Source: Streptomyces mirabilis (GTDB lineage Bacteria; Actinomycetota; Actinomycetes; Streptomycetales; Streptomycetaceae). Taken from it: a stretch of 64,000 nucleotides of DNA. Location: positions 4,216,001 to 4,280,000 of the forward strand of contig NZ_CP074102.1 of the NCBI RefSeq assembly GCF_018310535.1, given 5' to 3'. Below the pieces are notes generated by a model. The model did no database searches, was not told where the DNA came from, and was given only the letters and a program-made list of their open reading frames with translations. The translations under genes were made by a program, and so were the position numbers. Positions 15,590 to 24,889 of this stretch are shown in pieces. Position 1 is the first letter of the stretch, and each line of letters opens with the position of its first letter.

Positions 15590-16672
15590 TTAGCGCTCGA
15601 CCTCGCCCTTGATGAACTTCTCGACGTTGGCGAAGGCCTCGTCGTCGAAGTACTGGACCGGCGGGGACTTCATGAAGTACGAGGACGCCGACAGGATCGG
15701 ACCACCGATGCCGCGGTCCTTGGCGATCTTCGCGGCGCGCAGTGCGTCGATGATGACACCCGCGGAGTTCGGGGAGTCCCAGACCTCGAGCTTGTACTCC
15801 AGGTTCAGCGGGACGTCACCGAAGGCGCGGCCCTCGAGACGCACGTACGCCCACTTGCGGTCGTCCAGCCAGGCCACGTAGTCCGAGGGACCGATGTGGA
15901 CGTTCTTCTCGCCCAGGTCGCGGTCGGGGATCTGCGAGGTGACGGCCTGCGTCTTCGAGATCTTCTTGGACTCGAGGCGGTCGCGCTCCAGCATGTTCTT
16001 GAAGTCCATGTTGCCGCCCACGTTGAGCTGCATCGTGCGCTCAAGACGGACACCGCGGTCCTCGAACAGCTTCGCCATCACACGGTGCGTGATGGTGGCG
16101 CCGACCTGCGACTTGATGTCGTCGCCGACGATCGGGACGCCCGCCTCGGTGAACTTGTCCGCCCACTCCTTGGTGCCAGCGATGAAGACCGGGAGAGCGT
16201 TGACGAAGGCGACCTTGGCGTCGATGGCGCACTGGGCGTAGAACTTCGCCGCGTCCTCGGAACCGACGGGCAGGTAGCAGACGAGGACGTCGACCTGCTT
16301 GTCCTTGAGGATCTGGACGACGTCGACCGGCGTCTCGGCGGACTCCTCGATGGTCATGCGGTAGTACTTGCCGAGACCGTCGAGGGTGTGGCCGCGCTGG
16401 ACCGTGACGCCCTTGTTCGGGACGTCGCAGATCTTGATGGTGTTGTTCTCGCTGGCACCGATGGCGTCGGAGAGGTCGAGGCCGACCTTCTTCGCGTCGA
16501 CGTCGAAGGCGGCGACGAACTCGACGTCACTGACGTGGTAGTCGCCGAACTGGACGTGCATCAGACCCGGGACCTTGGCCGCCGGGTCGGCGTCCTTGTA
16601 GTACTCGACGCCCTGCACCAGCGAGGCGGCGCAGTTGCCCACGCCTACGATGGCTACGCGAACCGAACCCAT
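15590..16672 (-). CDS. ino1: Inositol-3-phosphate synthase
   Basis: A 360-residue NAD-dependent enzyme that turns glucose-6-phosphate into 1L-myo-inositol-1-phosphate, feeding phosphatidylinositol and mycothiol. The Rossmann motif [16 protein letters not shown] opens the protein; NANIGG-like family features appear as [12 protein letters not shown], and [13 protein letters not shown] and [10 protein letters not shown] match actinomycete Ino1. Length is typical of the short prokaryotic form. It follows a PadR regulator gene by 45 bases, so the two are likely co-transcribed and controlled from the operator upstream of padR. Confidence 0.95.
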   Translation of the reverse strand: MGSVRVAIVGVGNCAASLVQGVEYYKDADPAAKVPGLMHVQFGDYHVSDVEFVAAFDVDAKKVGLDLSDAIGASENNTIKICDVPNKGVTVQRGHTLDGLGKYYRMTIEESAETPVDVVQILKDKQVDVLVCYLPVGSEDAAKFYAQCAIDAKVAFVNALPVFIAGTKEWADKFTEAGVPIVGDDIKSQVGATITHRVMAKLFEDRGVRLERTMQLNVGGNMDFKNMLERDRLESKKISKTQAVTSQIPDRDLGEKNVHIGPSDYVAWLDDRKWAYVRLEGRAFGDVPLNLEYKLEVWDSPNSAGVIIDALRAAKIAKDRGIGGPILSASSYFMKSPPVQYFDDEAFANVEKFIKGEVER

Positions 16673-16717
16673 TCCGGTTGCTCCCTGTGTTGTACGAGGT
16701 GAAGCCCCGACTGGACC

Positions 16718-17449
16718 TCACGTGGTGGTGTCGTCGGACGGATCCGGCCGGGACTGGTCCCGGTGCCGGGGCAGGCCGCCCGTCTCTCCAGATGTGCTGT
16801 TCTGCTGAGCGGAGCCTTCGAAGGCGCCCGGGGAGCTGCCTTCGGAGACACCTTGGGAGGTGCCTTCGGAGGCGGAATCCTTGACGTCCCGTCCCGCTCG
16901 CTCGCTCTCGATGAGCTCGTTCAGCCAGCGCACTTCGCGCTCCACGGACTCCATTCCGTGGCGCTGGAGCTCAAGGGTGTAGTCGTCGAGGCGCTCCCTG
17001 GTACGTGCCAGAGAGGCACGCATCTTCTCCAGGCGCTCCTCGAGCCGACTGCGGCGGCCCTCCAGTACGCGCATGCGCACGTCGCGTGACGTCTGCCCGA
17101 AGAACGCGAAACGAGCGGCGAAGTGCTCGTCCTCGTACGCGTCGGGGCCCGTCTGCGAGAGCAACTCCTCGAAGTGCTCTTTACCTTCTGCCGTCAACCG
17201 ATAGACGATCTTGGCGCGGCGCCCCGCGAGCGGAGCGGCGAGGGCGTCCTCGGTGGTGCTCCCCGATTCCTCGATCAACCAGCCGCTCGCGACCAGCGTC
17301 TTGAGGCAGGGATAGAGCGTCCCGTAGCTGAACGCACGGAACACACCCAGTGACGTATTGAGTCGTTTGCGCAGCTCGTAGCCGTGCATCGGGGACTCGC
17401 GAAGCAGGCCGAGGACGGCGAACTCGAGGATCCCGGAACGCCGGCTCAT
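16718..17449 (-). CDS. PadR-family transcriptional regulator
   Basis: A 243-residue regulator. The N-terminal winged helix is recognisable from ILEFAVLGLLRESPMHGYEL and FRAFSYGTLYPCLKTLVASG; a coiled-coil C-terminal domain follows (RLEERLEKMRASLARTRERL), then a Ser/Gly/Thr-rich tail of about 60 residues longer than usual. The ATG at 17449 has GAGGAGG upstream, which decides against an in-frame start 11 codons earlier. A perfect 27-bp palindrome lies 48 bases upstream, so autorepression and co-control of the following ino1 are likely. The inducer is unknown. Confidence 0.9.
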   Translation of the reverse strand: MSRRSGILEFAVLGLLRESPMHGYELRKRLNTSLGVFRAFSYGTLYPCLKTLVASGWLIEESGSTTEDALAAPLAGRRAKIVYRLTAEGKEHFEELLSQTGPDAYEDEHFAARFAFFGQTSRDVRMRVLEGRRSRLEERLEKMRASLARTRERLDDYTLELQRHGMESVEREVRWLNELIESERAGRDVKDSASEGTSQGVSEGSSPGAFEGSAQQNSTSGETGGLPRHRDQSRPDPSDDTTT

Positions 17450-17823
17450 ATCGCCTCCTCGCTGTCGCGGCCTCCTCGGCACGTTCTTTATGCCGAGCTG
17501 ATGTATCGACTCGATACATCAGCACGATAGATCGGCCGTCCGTCTGCGACAAGGGGGGCCATGGTGAACGGCGTCACATCACCGATTCATACGAAGCAAG
17601 TTGCCTGATTTGGGGTGAACTTCAGAGAAAGAGGGGTTTTGACGGTGCGTAGTCTGTGCGCCATGCAAAACCACCGGGAACCGAGTGACGCCTGAGGGCG
17701 TCCTTGTCCCTGGTGCAGTACGGGTGAATGCGCAAACGACCGCATCCGTACTTCGGGGGGACCGGAAACCAGCTGCCGTTTCCAGGCGCGCACGGGTGCG
17801 CCTGCCCGAGGAGTAATCGTTCG
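17450..17823. other. Divergent intergenic region between padR and the PBP gene
   Basis: Holds the PadR operator on the left and the 5' region of the PBP gene on the right. A TTGACG at 17639-17644 could be a -35 box for the PBP gene, but no convincing -10 was found. No gene was recognised. Confidence 0.6.
17497..17523. promoter_or_regulatory. 27-bp perfect palindrome, PadR operator
   Basis: GCTGATGTATCGA, a central C, then the exact complement TCGATACATCAGC. It contains ATGT and ACAT half-sites in the spacing typical of PadR-family operators and lies 48 bases upstream of the padR start. Confidence 0.85.
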
Positions 17824-20499
17824 ATGAGCGAGCACCGTCGCAAACCGTCGCAGCCACAGGGCGGCGGACGTGCCGCGGCCCGACGCGGCCAGACCGGCCC
17901 GTCCTCCGGCCGCCGTGCGGCACCGCGAGGCGCCACCGGGTCCCCTTCCGACTCCTATGAGTCGGGAGGTGAGGAGGAGCGCCCGTACACCGGCCGCGCC
18001 GAGGCCCGGCGTGCAGCCCAGAGAAGCAGCGGTGGCGGCCGGCGCAGAGGCGCCGACGCCACAGGGCCCGGCGGCCGCCGCGGCGGTCCTGACGGACCCG
18101 GGCGCGCGCGGGCCTCTGGGCCTGTAAAGAAGCGTTTCATCGACTACCCGCGCGCGGGCAAGTCGGGAGCCGGGCGCTGGATGCCCTCCTGGAAGCTGGT
18201 GACGGGGCTGTTCATCGGCTTCTGCGGGAGCCTGGTGGCCGTGGCCGGTATCGGGTACGCGATGGTGAGTGTCCCGAACATCGCGGATACCGCCACGGCG
18301 CAGAACAACGTCTACTACTGGGCGGACGGCAGCCAGATGGTCGCCACCGGTGGTGAGACGAACCGCCAGATCATCAACTACGAGCAGATTCCCCCGGCGA
18401 TGCGGTACGCCGTCATCTCACAGGAGAACAAGACCTTTGAGACCGACAGCGGCGTCGACCCGAGGGGTATTGCGCGCGCCTTCTTGAACATGGCCAAGGG
18501 CGGCCAGACGCAGGGTGGCTCCACCATCACCCAGCAGTACGTCAAGAACGCGATGCTGGACGACCAGTCGCAGACGATCTCCCGGAAGTTCAAGGAGATC
18601 TTCGTCGCGATCAAGGTTGGCGCCACGGTCGACAAGAAAAAGATCATGGCCGGCTACCTGAACTCCGCGTACTACGGTCGCGGGGCCTACGGGATCCAGG
18701 CGGCCGCGCGCGCGTACTTCAACAAGGACGCCGAGTACCTCGACCCGAGCCAGTGCGCCTTCCTGGCGGCGATGCTCAAGGGCGCCACGTACTACGACCC
18801 GGCGGGTGCGACATCGCTCGACGCTGCCGCCACTCCCGAGGCCAACACGAGGCGGGCCACGGCCCAGTGGTCGGACACTCTGAACAAAGAGGTCAAGTAC
18901 GGCCACCTGAGCGCCACGGAGCGAGCCAAGTACAAGACGCTCCCCAAGGCTCAGAACCCGCGGTCGAACACTCGACTCAGTGGCCAGATCGGCTATCTCG
19001 TCGATCTCGCCAAGGCGTACGTCATCAACAACACCAAGATCACCGCGAACCAGCTTCAGCAGGGCGGCTACTCGATCAAAACGACCTTCGACAAGAAGAA
19101 GGTCAATGCGCTCGAAAAGGCCGTGGCGGAAGTCCGCAAGAAGAAGATAGACCCCAAGTTGCGGCCGAAGACGGACACGTACGTCCAGTTCGGCGGGGCC
19201 TCCGTCGACCCATCCACGGGCGCGATCAAGGCCATCTACGGCGGTGAGGACGCGACCAAGCACTTCACGAACAACGCCGACCAGACCGGTGCCCAGGTGG
19301 GTTCGACGTTCAAGCCGTTCGTACTCGCGGCCGCCATGCAGTGGGGTGTGAAGGATCCCGGCCTGGGGTCGTCGCAGTCGCAGGACGAACGCACGGTGGT
19401 CTCTCCGAAGAGCCTGTACAGCGGCAAGAACAAGCTCAAGATCAAGAACTACGATCACTCCGTCTGGACCGACAAGGACGGCAAGGAGTGGCTCCAGACC
19501 AACGACGGAAACGAGTCGTACAACCCGCCGAGTTACAAGATCGATCTCCGCGAGGCGATGAGGGAGTCCGTGAACTCCGCCTACGTGCAACTCGGTATGG
19601 ACGTGGGCCTGGACAAGGTCGAGCAGGCCGCGCTGAACGCGGGCATCCTCAAGACCAGTCTGGCGAGCTCCAACTTTCCCTCGTTCTCCATTGGTACCTC
19701 CGACCCCAGTGCGATCCGTATGGCCGGCGCGTACGCCACCTTCGCGGACAGCGGCCAGCAGCACGATCCGTACTCGGTCGAGAAGATCACCAGCAAGGAC
19801 GGCACGGTGTTCGAGCACAGGAGTGTCGCCAAGGCGAAGGAAGCCTTCTCTTCGGAGGTCGCGGACAACGTCACCGACGTGCTGAAGACGGTTGTCGATA
19901 AGGGAACCGGCACCGCCGCACAGCTGACCGGCCGCGAGGTGGCCGGCAAGACCGGTACGACCGACGGCAACAAGTCGGCGTGGTTCGTCGGATACACCCC
20001 GCAGTTGTCGACCTCGATCGGCATGTACCGCTTGGACGACGACGCGTCCAACAAGAGCCGCACGTTCCTGGAGATGTACGGCACGGGCGGCGAGAAGAAG
20101 ATCCACGGCGCCTCGTTCCCGGCTCAGATCTGGCACGACTACATGGAGCAGGCGCTCGCGGGCACGAAGGCGGAGCCCTTCCCGACGCCCGAGCCCATCG
20201 GCAAGGTCCTCAACGACACCCCGAGCCCGTCCGCGACCCCGTCGACCACACCGTCGCCGTCGGCGAGCCCGACGCCGAGTACCTCGCCGAGCCCGTCCCT
20301 CAGCAGCTCTCCCACGGCCTCGCCGACCGACACCTGCGGCAACTTCAGCTGGAACTGTGGGAACAACGGCGGGACGGACGCGGGGAGCACCGGCGGTGCG
20401 ACCGGAACCACCTCACCCACGCCGACAGCGACCAATACCAGCGGGAACACCAGAGGTAATGGCAATGGCGGCATCTTCGCCGGACAGAATGGCGGATAG
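17824..20499 (+). CDS. Bifunctional class A penicillin-binding protein
   Basis: An 891-residue enzyme that polymerises lipid II and crosslinks peptidoglycan outside the membrane. A basic disordered head (1-120) precedes one membrane helix (about 124-146, LVTGLFIGFCGSLVAVAGIG). The glycosyltransferase 51 domain shows SQENKTFETDSGVDPRGIAR and GGSTITQQYVKN. The transpeptidase shows the active-site serine in GSTFKPFVLA, the SVNSAY motif and AGKTGTTDGNKSAWF. The last 100 residues are a Ser/Thr/Pro repeat tail with two cysteines (DTCGNFSWNCG). Start ATG 17824 has GAGGAG 10 bases upstream. It is followed by a perfect terminator and a GT87-type gene. Confidence 0.94.
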   Translation: MSEHRRKPSQPQGGGRAAARRGQTGPSSGRRAAPRGATGSPSDSYESGGEEERPYTGRAEARRAAQRSSGGGRRRGADATGPGGRRGGPDGPGRARASGPVKKRFIDYPRAGKSGAGRWMPSWKLVTGLFIGFCGSLVAVAGIGYAMVSVPNIADTATAQNNVYYWADGSQMVATGGETNRQIINYEQIPPAMRYAVISQENKTFETDSGVDPRGIARAFLNMAKGGQTQGGSTITQQYVKNAMLDDQSQTISRKFKEIFVAIKVGATVDKKKIMAGYLNSAYYGRGAYGIQAAARAYFNKDAEYLDPSQCAFLAAMLKGATYYDPAGATSLDAAATPEANTRRATAQWSDTLNKEVKYGHLSATERAKYKTLPKAQNPRSNTRLSGQIGYLVDLAKAYVINNTKITANQLQQGGYSIKTTFDKKKVNALEKAVAEVRKKKIDPKLRPKTDTYVQFGGASVDPSTGAIKAIYGGEDATKHFTNNADQTGAQVGSTFKPFVLAAAMQWGVKDPGLGSSQSQDERTVVSPKSLYSGKNKLKIKNYDHSVWTDKDGKEWLQTNDGNESYNPPSYKIDLREAMRESVNSAYVQLGMDVGLDKVEQAALNAGILKTSLASSNFPSFSIGTSDPSAIRMAGAYATFADSGQQHDPYSVEKITSKDGTVFEHRSVAKAKEAFSSEVADNVTDVLKTVVDKGTGTAAQLTGREVAGKTGTTDGNKSAWFVGYTPQLSTSIGMYRLDDDASNKSRTFLEMYGTGGEKKIHGASFPAQIWHDYMEQALAGTKAEPFPTPEPIGKVLNDTPSPSATPSTTPSPSASPTPSTSPSPSLSSSPTASPTDTCGNFSWNCGNNGGTDAGSTGGATGTTSPTPTATNTSGNTRGNGNGGIFAGQNGG

Positions 20500-20517
20500 A
20501 TAGACGCGTAACCCGAG

Positions 20518-20555
20518 GAACAGGGGCCGTCAGCTGTGGCTGACGGCCCCTGTTC
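20518..20555 (+). terminator. Terminator after the PBP gene
   Basis: A perfect 17-bp stem (GAACAGGGGCCGTCAGC and complement) with loop TGTG, 19 bases beyond the stop. Confidence 0.9.
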
Positions 20556-20594
20556 TGTGCGTGCGGGTCGAACGTTCTGTGCGTGCGGGTCGAA
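20552..20594. repeat. Two 21-bp direct repeats
   Basis: GTTCTGTGCGTGCGGGTCGAA occurs exactly twice (20552-20572 and 20574-20594), one base apart. The first copy begins in the terminator arm, suggesting a local slippage duplication. Confidence 0.85.
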
Positions 20595-20699
20595 ATGCGC
20601 AGCCGCGCCTCGCTCACCCGGCGGCATCGTGGGCGCCGGACGGTAAGAGCTTCACTGCCCCTGCGGCCATTCTCAGACGCGTACGGCAGGATGTGCGCC

Positions 20700-22211
20700 A
20701 TGCCCAGTGCAGAGACGACGCGAACGAGCGTGCGCGAGCCCGAGCCGGTGCGGCCGACCAAGGACGACGAGGTCGCCGTGGCCGGAAGTGAGCTGATCGG
20801 CGGCCCCATCGGACGGAGAGCGCTGCTGGGGGCGTCCTGGTGGACTCCGGTACGGGTGATCGCGCTCGTCGCGATCGGCATGTTCGCCCTCGGTATGGTG
20901 CAGAAACTGCCCTGCTACGACAGCGGCTGGTTCTTCGGGGCCAGCACGCAGTACACGCACGCGTGCTACTCGGACATCCCGCACCTCTACCAGGGACGCG
21001 GTTTCGCCGACGGGCTCGTGCCGTACTTCGACAAGCTCCCCGGCGACATGGACTACCTCGAGTATCCGGTCCTGACCGGTCTGTTCATGGAGGTCGCGGC
21101 CTGGCTCACGCCGGGCGGCGGCAGCATTCAGCACCAGGAGCAGATCTACTGGATGGTCAACGCCGGGATGCTCATGGTGTGCGCGGCGGTCATCGTCGTA
21201 TGCACCGCGCGCACCCACCGCCTGCGCCCCTGGGACGGCCTCCTGGTCGCCCTCGCGCCCGCCTTCGCGCTCACTGCCACCATCAACTGGGACCTCCTCG
21301 CGGTGGCCCTGCTGGCCGCCGCGATGCTCATGTGGTCGCGTGGCCGCTCCCTCGCCTTCGGCATCCTGCTCGGGCTCGCCACGGCCGCCAAGTTCTACCC
21401 GTTCCTGCTCATGGGACCGCTGCTCGTGCTGTGCTGGCGGGCGGGCAAGTGGCGGGAGTTCGGGAACGCGCTCATGGGCGCGGTCGGAGCCTGGCTCGTG
21501 GTGAACCTTCCCGTGATGTACCTCGCGCCGGAAGGCTGGGCGAAGTTCTACAGCTTCAGCCAGACCAGGGGGATCGACTTCGGTTCGGTCTTCCTGTTCA
21601 TCTCCACCTGGTGGAAGATCCCGATCAGCTACCAGACGGCGAACGCGTGGGCGCTGGTCATGATGCTGCTCGTCTGCGTGGCCATGGCCACGCTCGCGCT
21701 CACCGCCCCGCGCCGCCCCCGCTTCGCCCAGCTGGCCTTCCTGATCGTCGCGGCCTTCATCCTCACCAACAAGGTCTACTCGCCCCAGTACGTGCTGTGG
21801 CTGATCCCCCTGGCCGCGCTGGCCCGGCCGAAGTGGCGGGACTTCCTGATCTGGCAGGCGTGCGAGGTCGCGTACTTCCTGGGGATCTGGATGTACCTCG
21901 CGTACACGACCAGCGGGGACGCCCACAAGGGCCTCTCCTCCCACGGGTATCAGTTCGCGATCGCCGCCCACCTCGTGGGCACGCTGTACCTGTGCGCCGT
22001 GGTCGTACGCGACATCCTCATGCCGGAGCGGGACGTCGTGCGCAGGGCGGGCGAGGACGATCCCTCGGGAGGCGTTCTGGACGGCGCGGAGGACGTCTTC
22101 GTGCTCGGCGCGGCGGCCCATCCACCGCGGCACGCGGCCCACTTCGAGGGGCCTCAGGTGGAATGGGGCGGCAACGGCGGGGGGCCGGCCCCGGAGGACA
22201 GTTCGCTCTGA
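20700..22211 (+). CDS. Multi-pass glycosyltransferase-87-like (DUF2029) membrane protein
   Basis: A 503-residue protein with about 10-12 hydrophobic helices. The first loop contains CYDSGWFFGASTQYTHACYS and LYQGRGFADGLVPYFD, then YLEYPVLTG, the pattern seen in polyprenyl-phosphate-dependent mannosyltransferase-like GT87 proteins of actinomycetes. Such enzymes act on the outer face of the membrane using lipid-linked sugars; the acceptor here is unknown. A soluble tail of about 60 residues, rich in Glu/Asp/Gly, ends the protein. ATG 20700 is used; ATG 20691 in the same frame is an alternative. Its placement after the PBP gene suggests an envelope role by context. Confidence 0.82.
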   Translation: MPSAETTRTSVREPEPVRPTKDDEVAVAGSELIGGPIGRRALLGASWWTPVRVIALVAIGMFALGMVQKLPCYDSGWFFGASTQYTHACYSDIPHLYQGRGFADGLVPYFDKLPGDMDYLEYPVLTGLFMEVAAWLTPGGGSIQHQEQIYWMVNAGMLMVCAAVIVVCTARTHRLRPWDGLLVALAPAFALTATINWDLLAVALLAAAMLMWSRGRSLAFGILLGLATAAKFYPFLLMGPLLVLCWRAGKWREFGNALMGAVGAWLVVNLPVMYLAPEGWAKFYSFSQTRGIDFGSVFLFISTWWKIPISYQTANAWALVMMLLVCVAMATLALTAPRRPRFAQLAFLIVAAFILTNKVYSPQYVLWLIPLAALARPKWRDFLIWQACEVAYFLGIWMYLAYTTSGDAHKGLSSHGYQFAIAAHLVGTLYLCAVVVRDILMPERDVVRRAGEDDPSGGVLDGAEDVFVLGAAAHPPRHAAHFEGPQVEWGGNGGGPAPEDSSL

Positions 22212-22240
22212 GCGAACGAGGCTCGGCCCGGCTCCGACGG

Positions 22241-22289
22241 GCAACGCGAAAGGCCGTACACGGTGTGTGTACGGCCTTTCGCGTTGTGC
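22241..22289. terminator. Bidirectional terminator
   Basis: AACGCGAAAGGCCGTACAC pairs exactly with GTGTACGGCCTTTCGCGTT over a short loop, between the GT87-like gene and the convergent racemase-fold gene. Confidence 0.9.
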
Positions 22290-22330
22290 CCCCAGGGGCA
22301 GGAGCGCGGGCAGGTGCTCGTGTCCCGGGG

Positions 22331-23362
22331 TCAGCGTTCCACGATGCGGTCGAACTGCGTGGTGGTGTGCCGCAGATGGGCCACCAGCTCGTCGCCGACC
22401 TGAGGCTCCGTGGCGTCCGACGGTACGAAGAGGATGGACACCTGCATGTGCGGCGGCTCGGCGAACCAGCGCTGCTTGCCGGCCCAGACGAACGGAGAAA
22501 GGTTCCGGTTGACCGTCGCCAGGCCGGCTCGGGCGACGCCCTTGGCGCGCGGCATGACGCCGTGCAGAGCCTTCGGGGCCTCCAGGCCCACTCCGTGCGA
22601 CGTACCGCCCGCCACGACGACCAGCCAGCCGTCGGAGGCCGTCTTCTGCTGCCGGTAGCCGAAGCGGTCGCCCTTGGAGACGCGGGTGACGTCCAGGACG
22701 GCTCCGCGGTACTCGGTCGCCTCGTGGTCCCCCAGCCACAGCCGGGTGCCGATACGGGCGCGGAAGCGGGTCTGCGGGAACTGCTGCTGCAGCCGCGCGA
22801 GCTCATCGGCCTTGAGGTGGCTGACGAACATCGTGTGCAGCGGCAGACGGGCCGCGCGCAGACGGTCCATCCAGCCGATGACCTCCTCGACGGCGTCCGA
22901 TCCGTCGGTGCGGTCCAGCGGCAGGTGGATGGCGAAGCCCTCCAGCCGGACGTTCTCTATGGCGGAGTGCAGATGCGGTAGATCCTGCTCGCTGACACCG
23001 TGCCGCTTCATCGAGGACATCACCTCGATGACGACACGGGCGCCCACGAGGCCGTACACGCCGTCGATGGACGACACCGAGCGGATGACACGGTCGGGCA
23101 GCGGTACGGGCTCCTCGCCCCGCCTGAACGGCGTCAGGACCAGCAGATCGCCGCCGAACCAGTCCTTGATCCGGGCGGCCTCGTACGTGGTGCCGACGGC
23201 CAGGATGTCCGAGCCGAGGCGGGTGGCCTCGTCGGCGAGCCGCTCGTGGCCAAAGCCGTAGCCGTTGCCCTTGCAGACGGGGACGAGCCCCGGAAACTGC
23301 TCGGACACCTGCTTGTGGTGTGCCCGCCAGCGCGCGGTGTCGACGTAGAGCGTGAGCGCCAT
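22331..23362 (-). CDS. Alanine-racemase-fold PLP protein
   Basis: A 343-residue protein with the TIM-barrel PLP-binding motif VCKGNGYGFGHERLADEA (Lys31 the probable cofactor lysine, compare VKADAYGHG of alanine racemase). It lacks an obvious full-length Alr C-terminal domain signature and its catalytic tyrosine could not be placed, so amino-acid racemase activity is possible but not shown. It lies immediately downstream of femX in the same direction (gap of about 170 bases), which suggests a role in supplying or editing amino acids for peptidoglycan cross-bridges; that is inference. It ends convergent to the GT87-like gene. Confidence 0.78.
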   Translation of the reverse strand: MALTLYVDTARWRAHHKQVSEQFPGLVPVCKGNGYGFGHERLADEATRLGSDILAVGTTYEAARIKDWFGGDLLVLTPFRRGEEPVPLPDRVIRSVSSIDGVYGLVGARVVIEVMSSMKRHGVSEQDLPHLHSAIENVRLEGFAIHLPLDRTDGSDAVEEVIGWMDRLRAARLPLHTMFVSHLKADELARLQQQFPQTRFRARIGTRLWLGDHEATEYRGAVLDVTRVSKGDRFGYRQQKTASDGWLVVVAGGTSHGVGLEAPKALHGVMPRAKGVARAGLATVNRNLSPFVWAGKQRWFAEPPHMQVSILFVPSDATEPQVGDELVAHLRHTTTQFDRIVER

Positions 23363-23480
23363 GGCCGGTCCCGGAACCTTTCTCGTGGCTGCGGTGAATC
23401 AGAGGTAGGGAAATTGTGGCGGATCCGCTGGACCGACGGGGCGACGCCGGGCCGGATGGGGGCTCGGCATGCGCTCCGGA

Positions 23481-23549
23481 CTGGCTCAACGGCGCGACGT
23501 GTACAGGCTCAGTGTCGCGGCATGTACTGGCTCAGCGTCGCGACATGTA
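23481..23549. repeat. Three tandem 23-bp repeats spanning the femX stop codon
   Basis: Units at 23481-23503, 23504-23526 and 23527-23549 share the pattern CTGGCTCAGCGTCGCGACATG plus TA with a few substitutions. The third unit encodes the last residues YMSRR and the stop of femX, so the other two are decayed copies of the gene end lying beyond the stop. Confidence 0.85.
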
Positions 23550-24653
23550 GATGTCGAGTGCCTTGTGGAGCAGCTTGTTGAGCGGGAAGTCCCACTCGCC
23601 GAGGTACTCGGCGGCCTGCCCGCCCGTGCCCACCTTGAACTGGATCAGACCGAAGAGGTGGTCCGTCTCGTCCAGAGAGTCGGAGATGCCGCGCAGGTCG
23701 TAGACGGTCGCACCCAGGGCGTACGAGTCGCGCAGCATCCGCCACTGCATCGCGTTCGAGGGCCGGAACTCACGCCCGATGTTGTCCGATGCGCCGTACG
23801 AGTACCAGACGTGCCCGCCGACGACCAGCATCGTGGCCGCGGACAGGTTCACGCCGCCGCGCCGGGCGAAGTAGAGCCGCATCCGGTTGGGGTCCTCGGT
23901 GTTGAGGGCCGACCACATGCGCTGGAAGTACGACAGCGGGCGCGGCCGGAAGTGGTCGCGGATCGCCGTGATCTCGTACAGCCGCTGCCACTCCTCGAGG
24001 TCGTGGTAGCCGCCCTGGACGACCTCGACGCCCTCCTTCTCGGCCTTCTTGATGTTGCGCCGCCACAGCTGGTTGAAGTTCTTGTGGACCTCTTCCAGGG
24101 AGCGGTTGGCCAGCGGCACCTGGAAGACGTAGCGGGGCTGCACGTCGCCGAAGCCGGCGCCTCCGTCCTCACCCTGCTGCCAGCCCATGCGGCGCAGCTT
24201 GTCGGCGACCTCGAAGGCGCGCGGCTCGATGAAGTCCGCCTCGATGTCGCGCAGGCGCTTCACGTCCGGGTTCTGGATGCCGCCCTTGATGGACGTGGCC
24301 TCCCAGCGCCGGATGATCACCGGCGGGCCCATCTTCACGGAGAAGGCGCCCTGCTGCTTGAGGTGCGCGAGCATCGGCTGGAGCCACTCGTCGAGGTTCG
24401 GCGCGTACCAGTTGATGACCGGGCCCTCGGGGAGGTAGGCGAGGTAGCGCTTGATCTTGGGCAGCTGGCGGTACAGCACCAGCCCGGCGCCCACCATCCC
24501 GCCGGTCCGCTCGTCGAACCAGCCGAGGCTCTCGGAGCGCCACTCCGCCTTGACGTCGGCCCATGCCGGAACCTGCATGTGGCTCGCCGCGGGCAGGCTC
24601 TGGATGTAGGCCAGATGCTGCTCTCGGCTGATGGTCCTCAGGGTCAGGCTCAT
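23532..24653 (-). CDS. femX: FemX-type peptidoglycan cross-bridge aminoacyltransferase
   Basis: A 373-residue FemABX-family enzyme that uses aminoacyl-tRNA to add the bridging residue (a single glycine in Streptomyces) to the diaminopimelate side chain of lipid-linked peptidoglycan precursors. Two GNAT-like subdomains are seen; typical segments are SHMQVPAWADVKAEWRSES, YLPEGPVINW, FNQLWRRNIKKAEKEGVEV and the C-terminal GLIQFKVGTGGQAAEYLGEW. Start ATG 24653 (MSLTLRTISREQ) has GAGGAG upstream; the frame is open 33 codons further without support. In S. coelicolor the gene in this position is named femX and is essential unless vanK replaces it. Confidence 0.9.
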   Translation of the reverse strand: MSLTLRTISREQHLAYIQSLPAASHMQVPAWADVKAEWRSESLGWFDERTGGMVGAGLVLYRQLPKIKRYLAYLPEGPVINWYAPNLDEWLQPMLAHLKQQGAFSVKMGPPVIIRRWEATSIKGGIQNPDVKRLRDIEADFIEPRAFEVADKLRRMGWQQGEDGGAGFGDVQPRYVFQVPLANRSLEEVHKNFNQLWRRNIKKAEKEGVEVVQGGYHDLEEWQRLYEITAIRDHFRPRPLSYFQRMWSALNTEDPNRMRLYFARRGGVNLSAATMLVVGGHVWYSYGASDNIGREFRPSNAMQWRMLRDSYALGATVYDLRGISDSLDETDHLFGLIQFKVGTGGQAAEYLGEWDFPLNKLLHKALDIYMSRR

Positions 24654-24889
24654 TCGGGGCGCTCCTCGGGCTGGTGTGTCCCCATGGGTACAGGGGCTCC
24701 GGCTCTCGCGCCGAAGCCTACTGCGCCCTGGGAGCGCCCCGACTGGCCGCACTGAACCTACGTCCCGACCGAAGCGTGGTCAGGACGTTCTGGGGTGATG
24801 TGTCCGGCTGTTTCGGCGCGAGGTGGTATCTCCGGCCGCCCGGACGAGGTTGTGCGGCTGCCCCGGCCCGCGGAACGGGTCCGGGTGCC

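Noticed and set aside
17639..17666. TTGACG-based promoter for the PBP gene
   Set aside because: No acceptable -10 hexamer at 16-19 bases; not reported as a promoter.
20673..22739. 688-codon open frame opposite the GT87-like gene
   Set aside because: Runs through a terminator and parts of two genes on opposite strands; no coding signal of its own.
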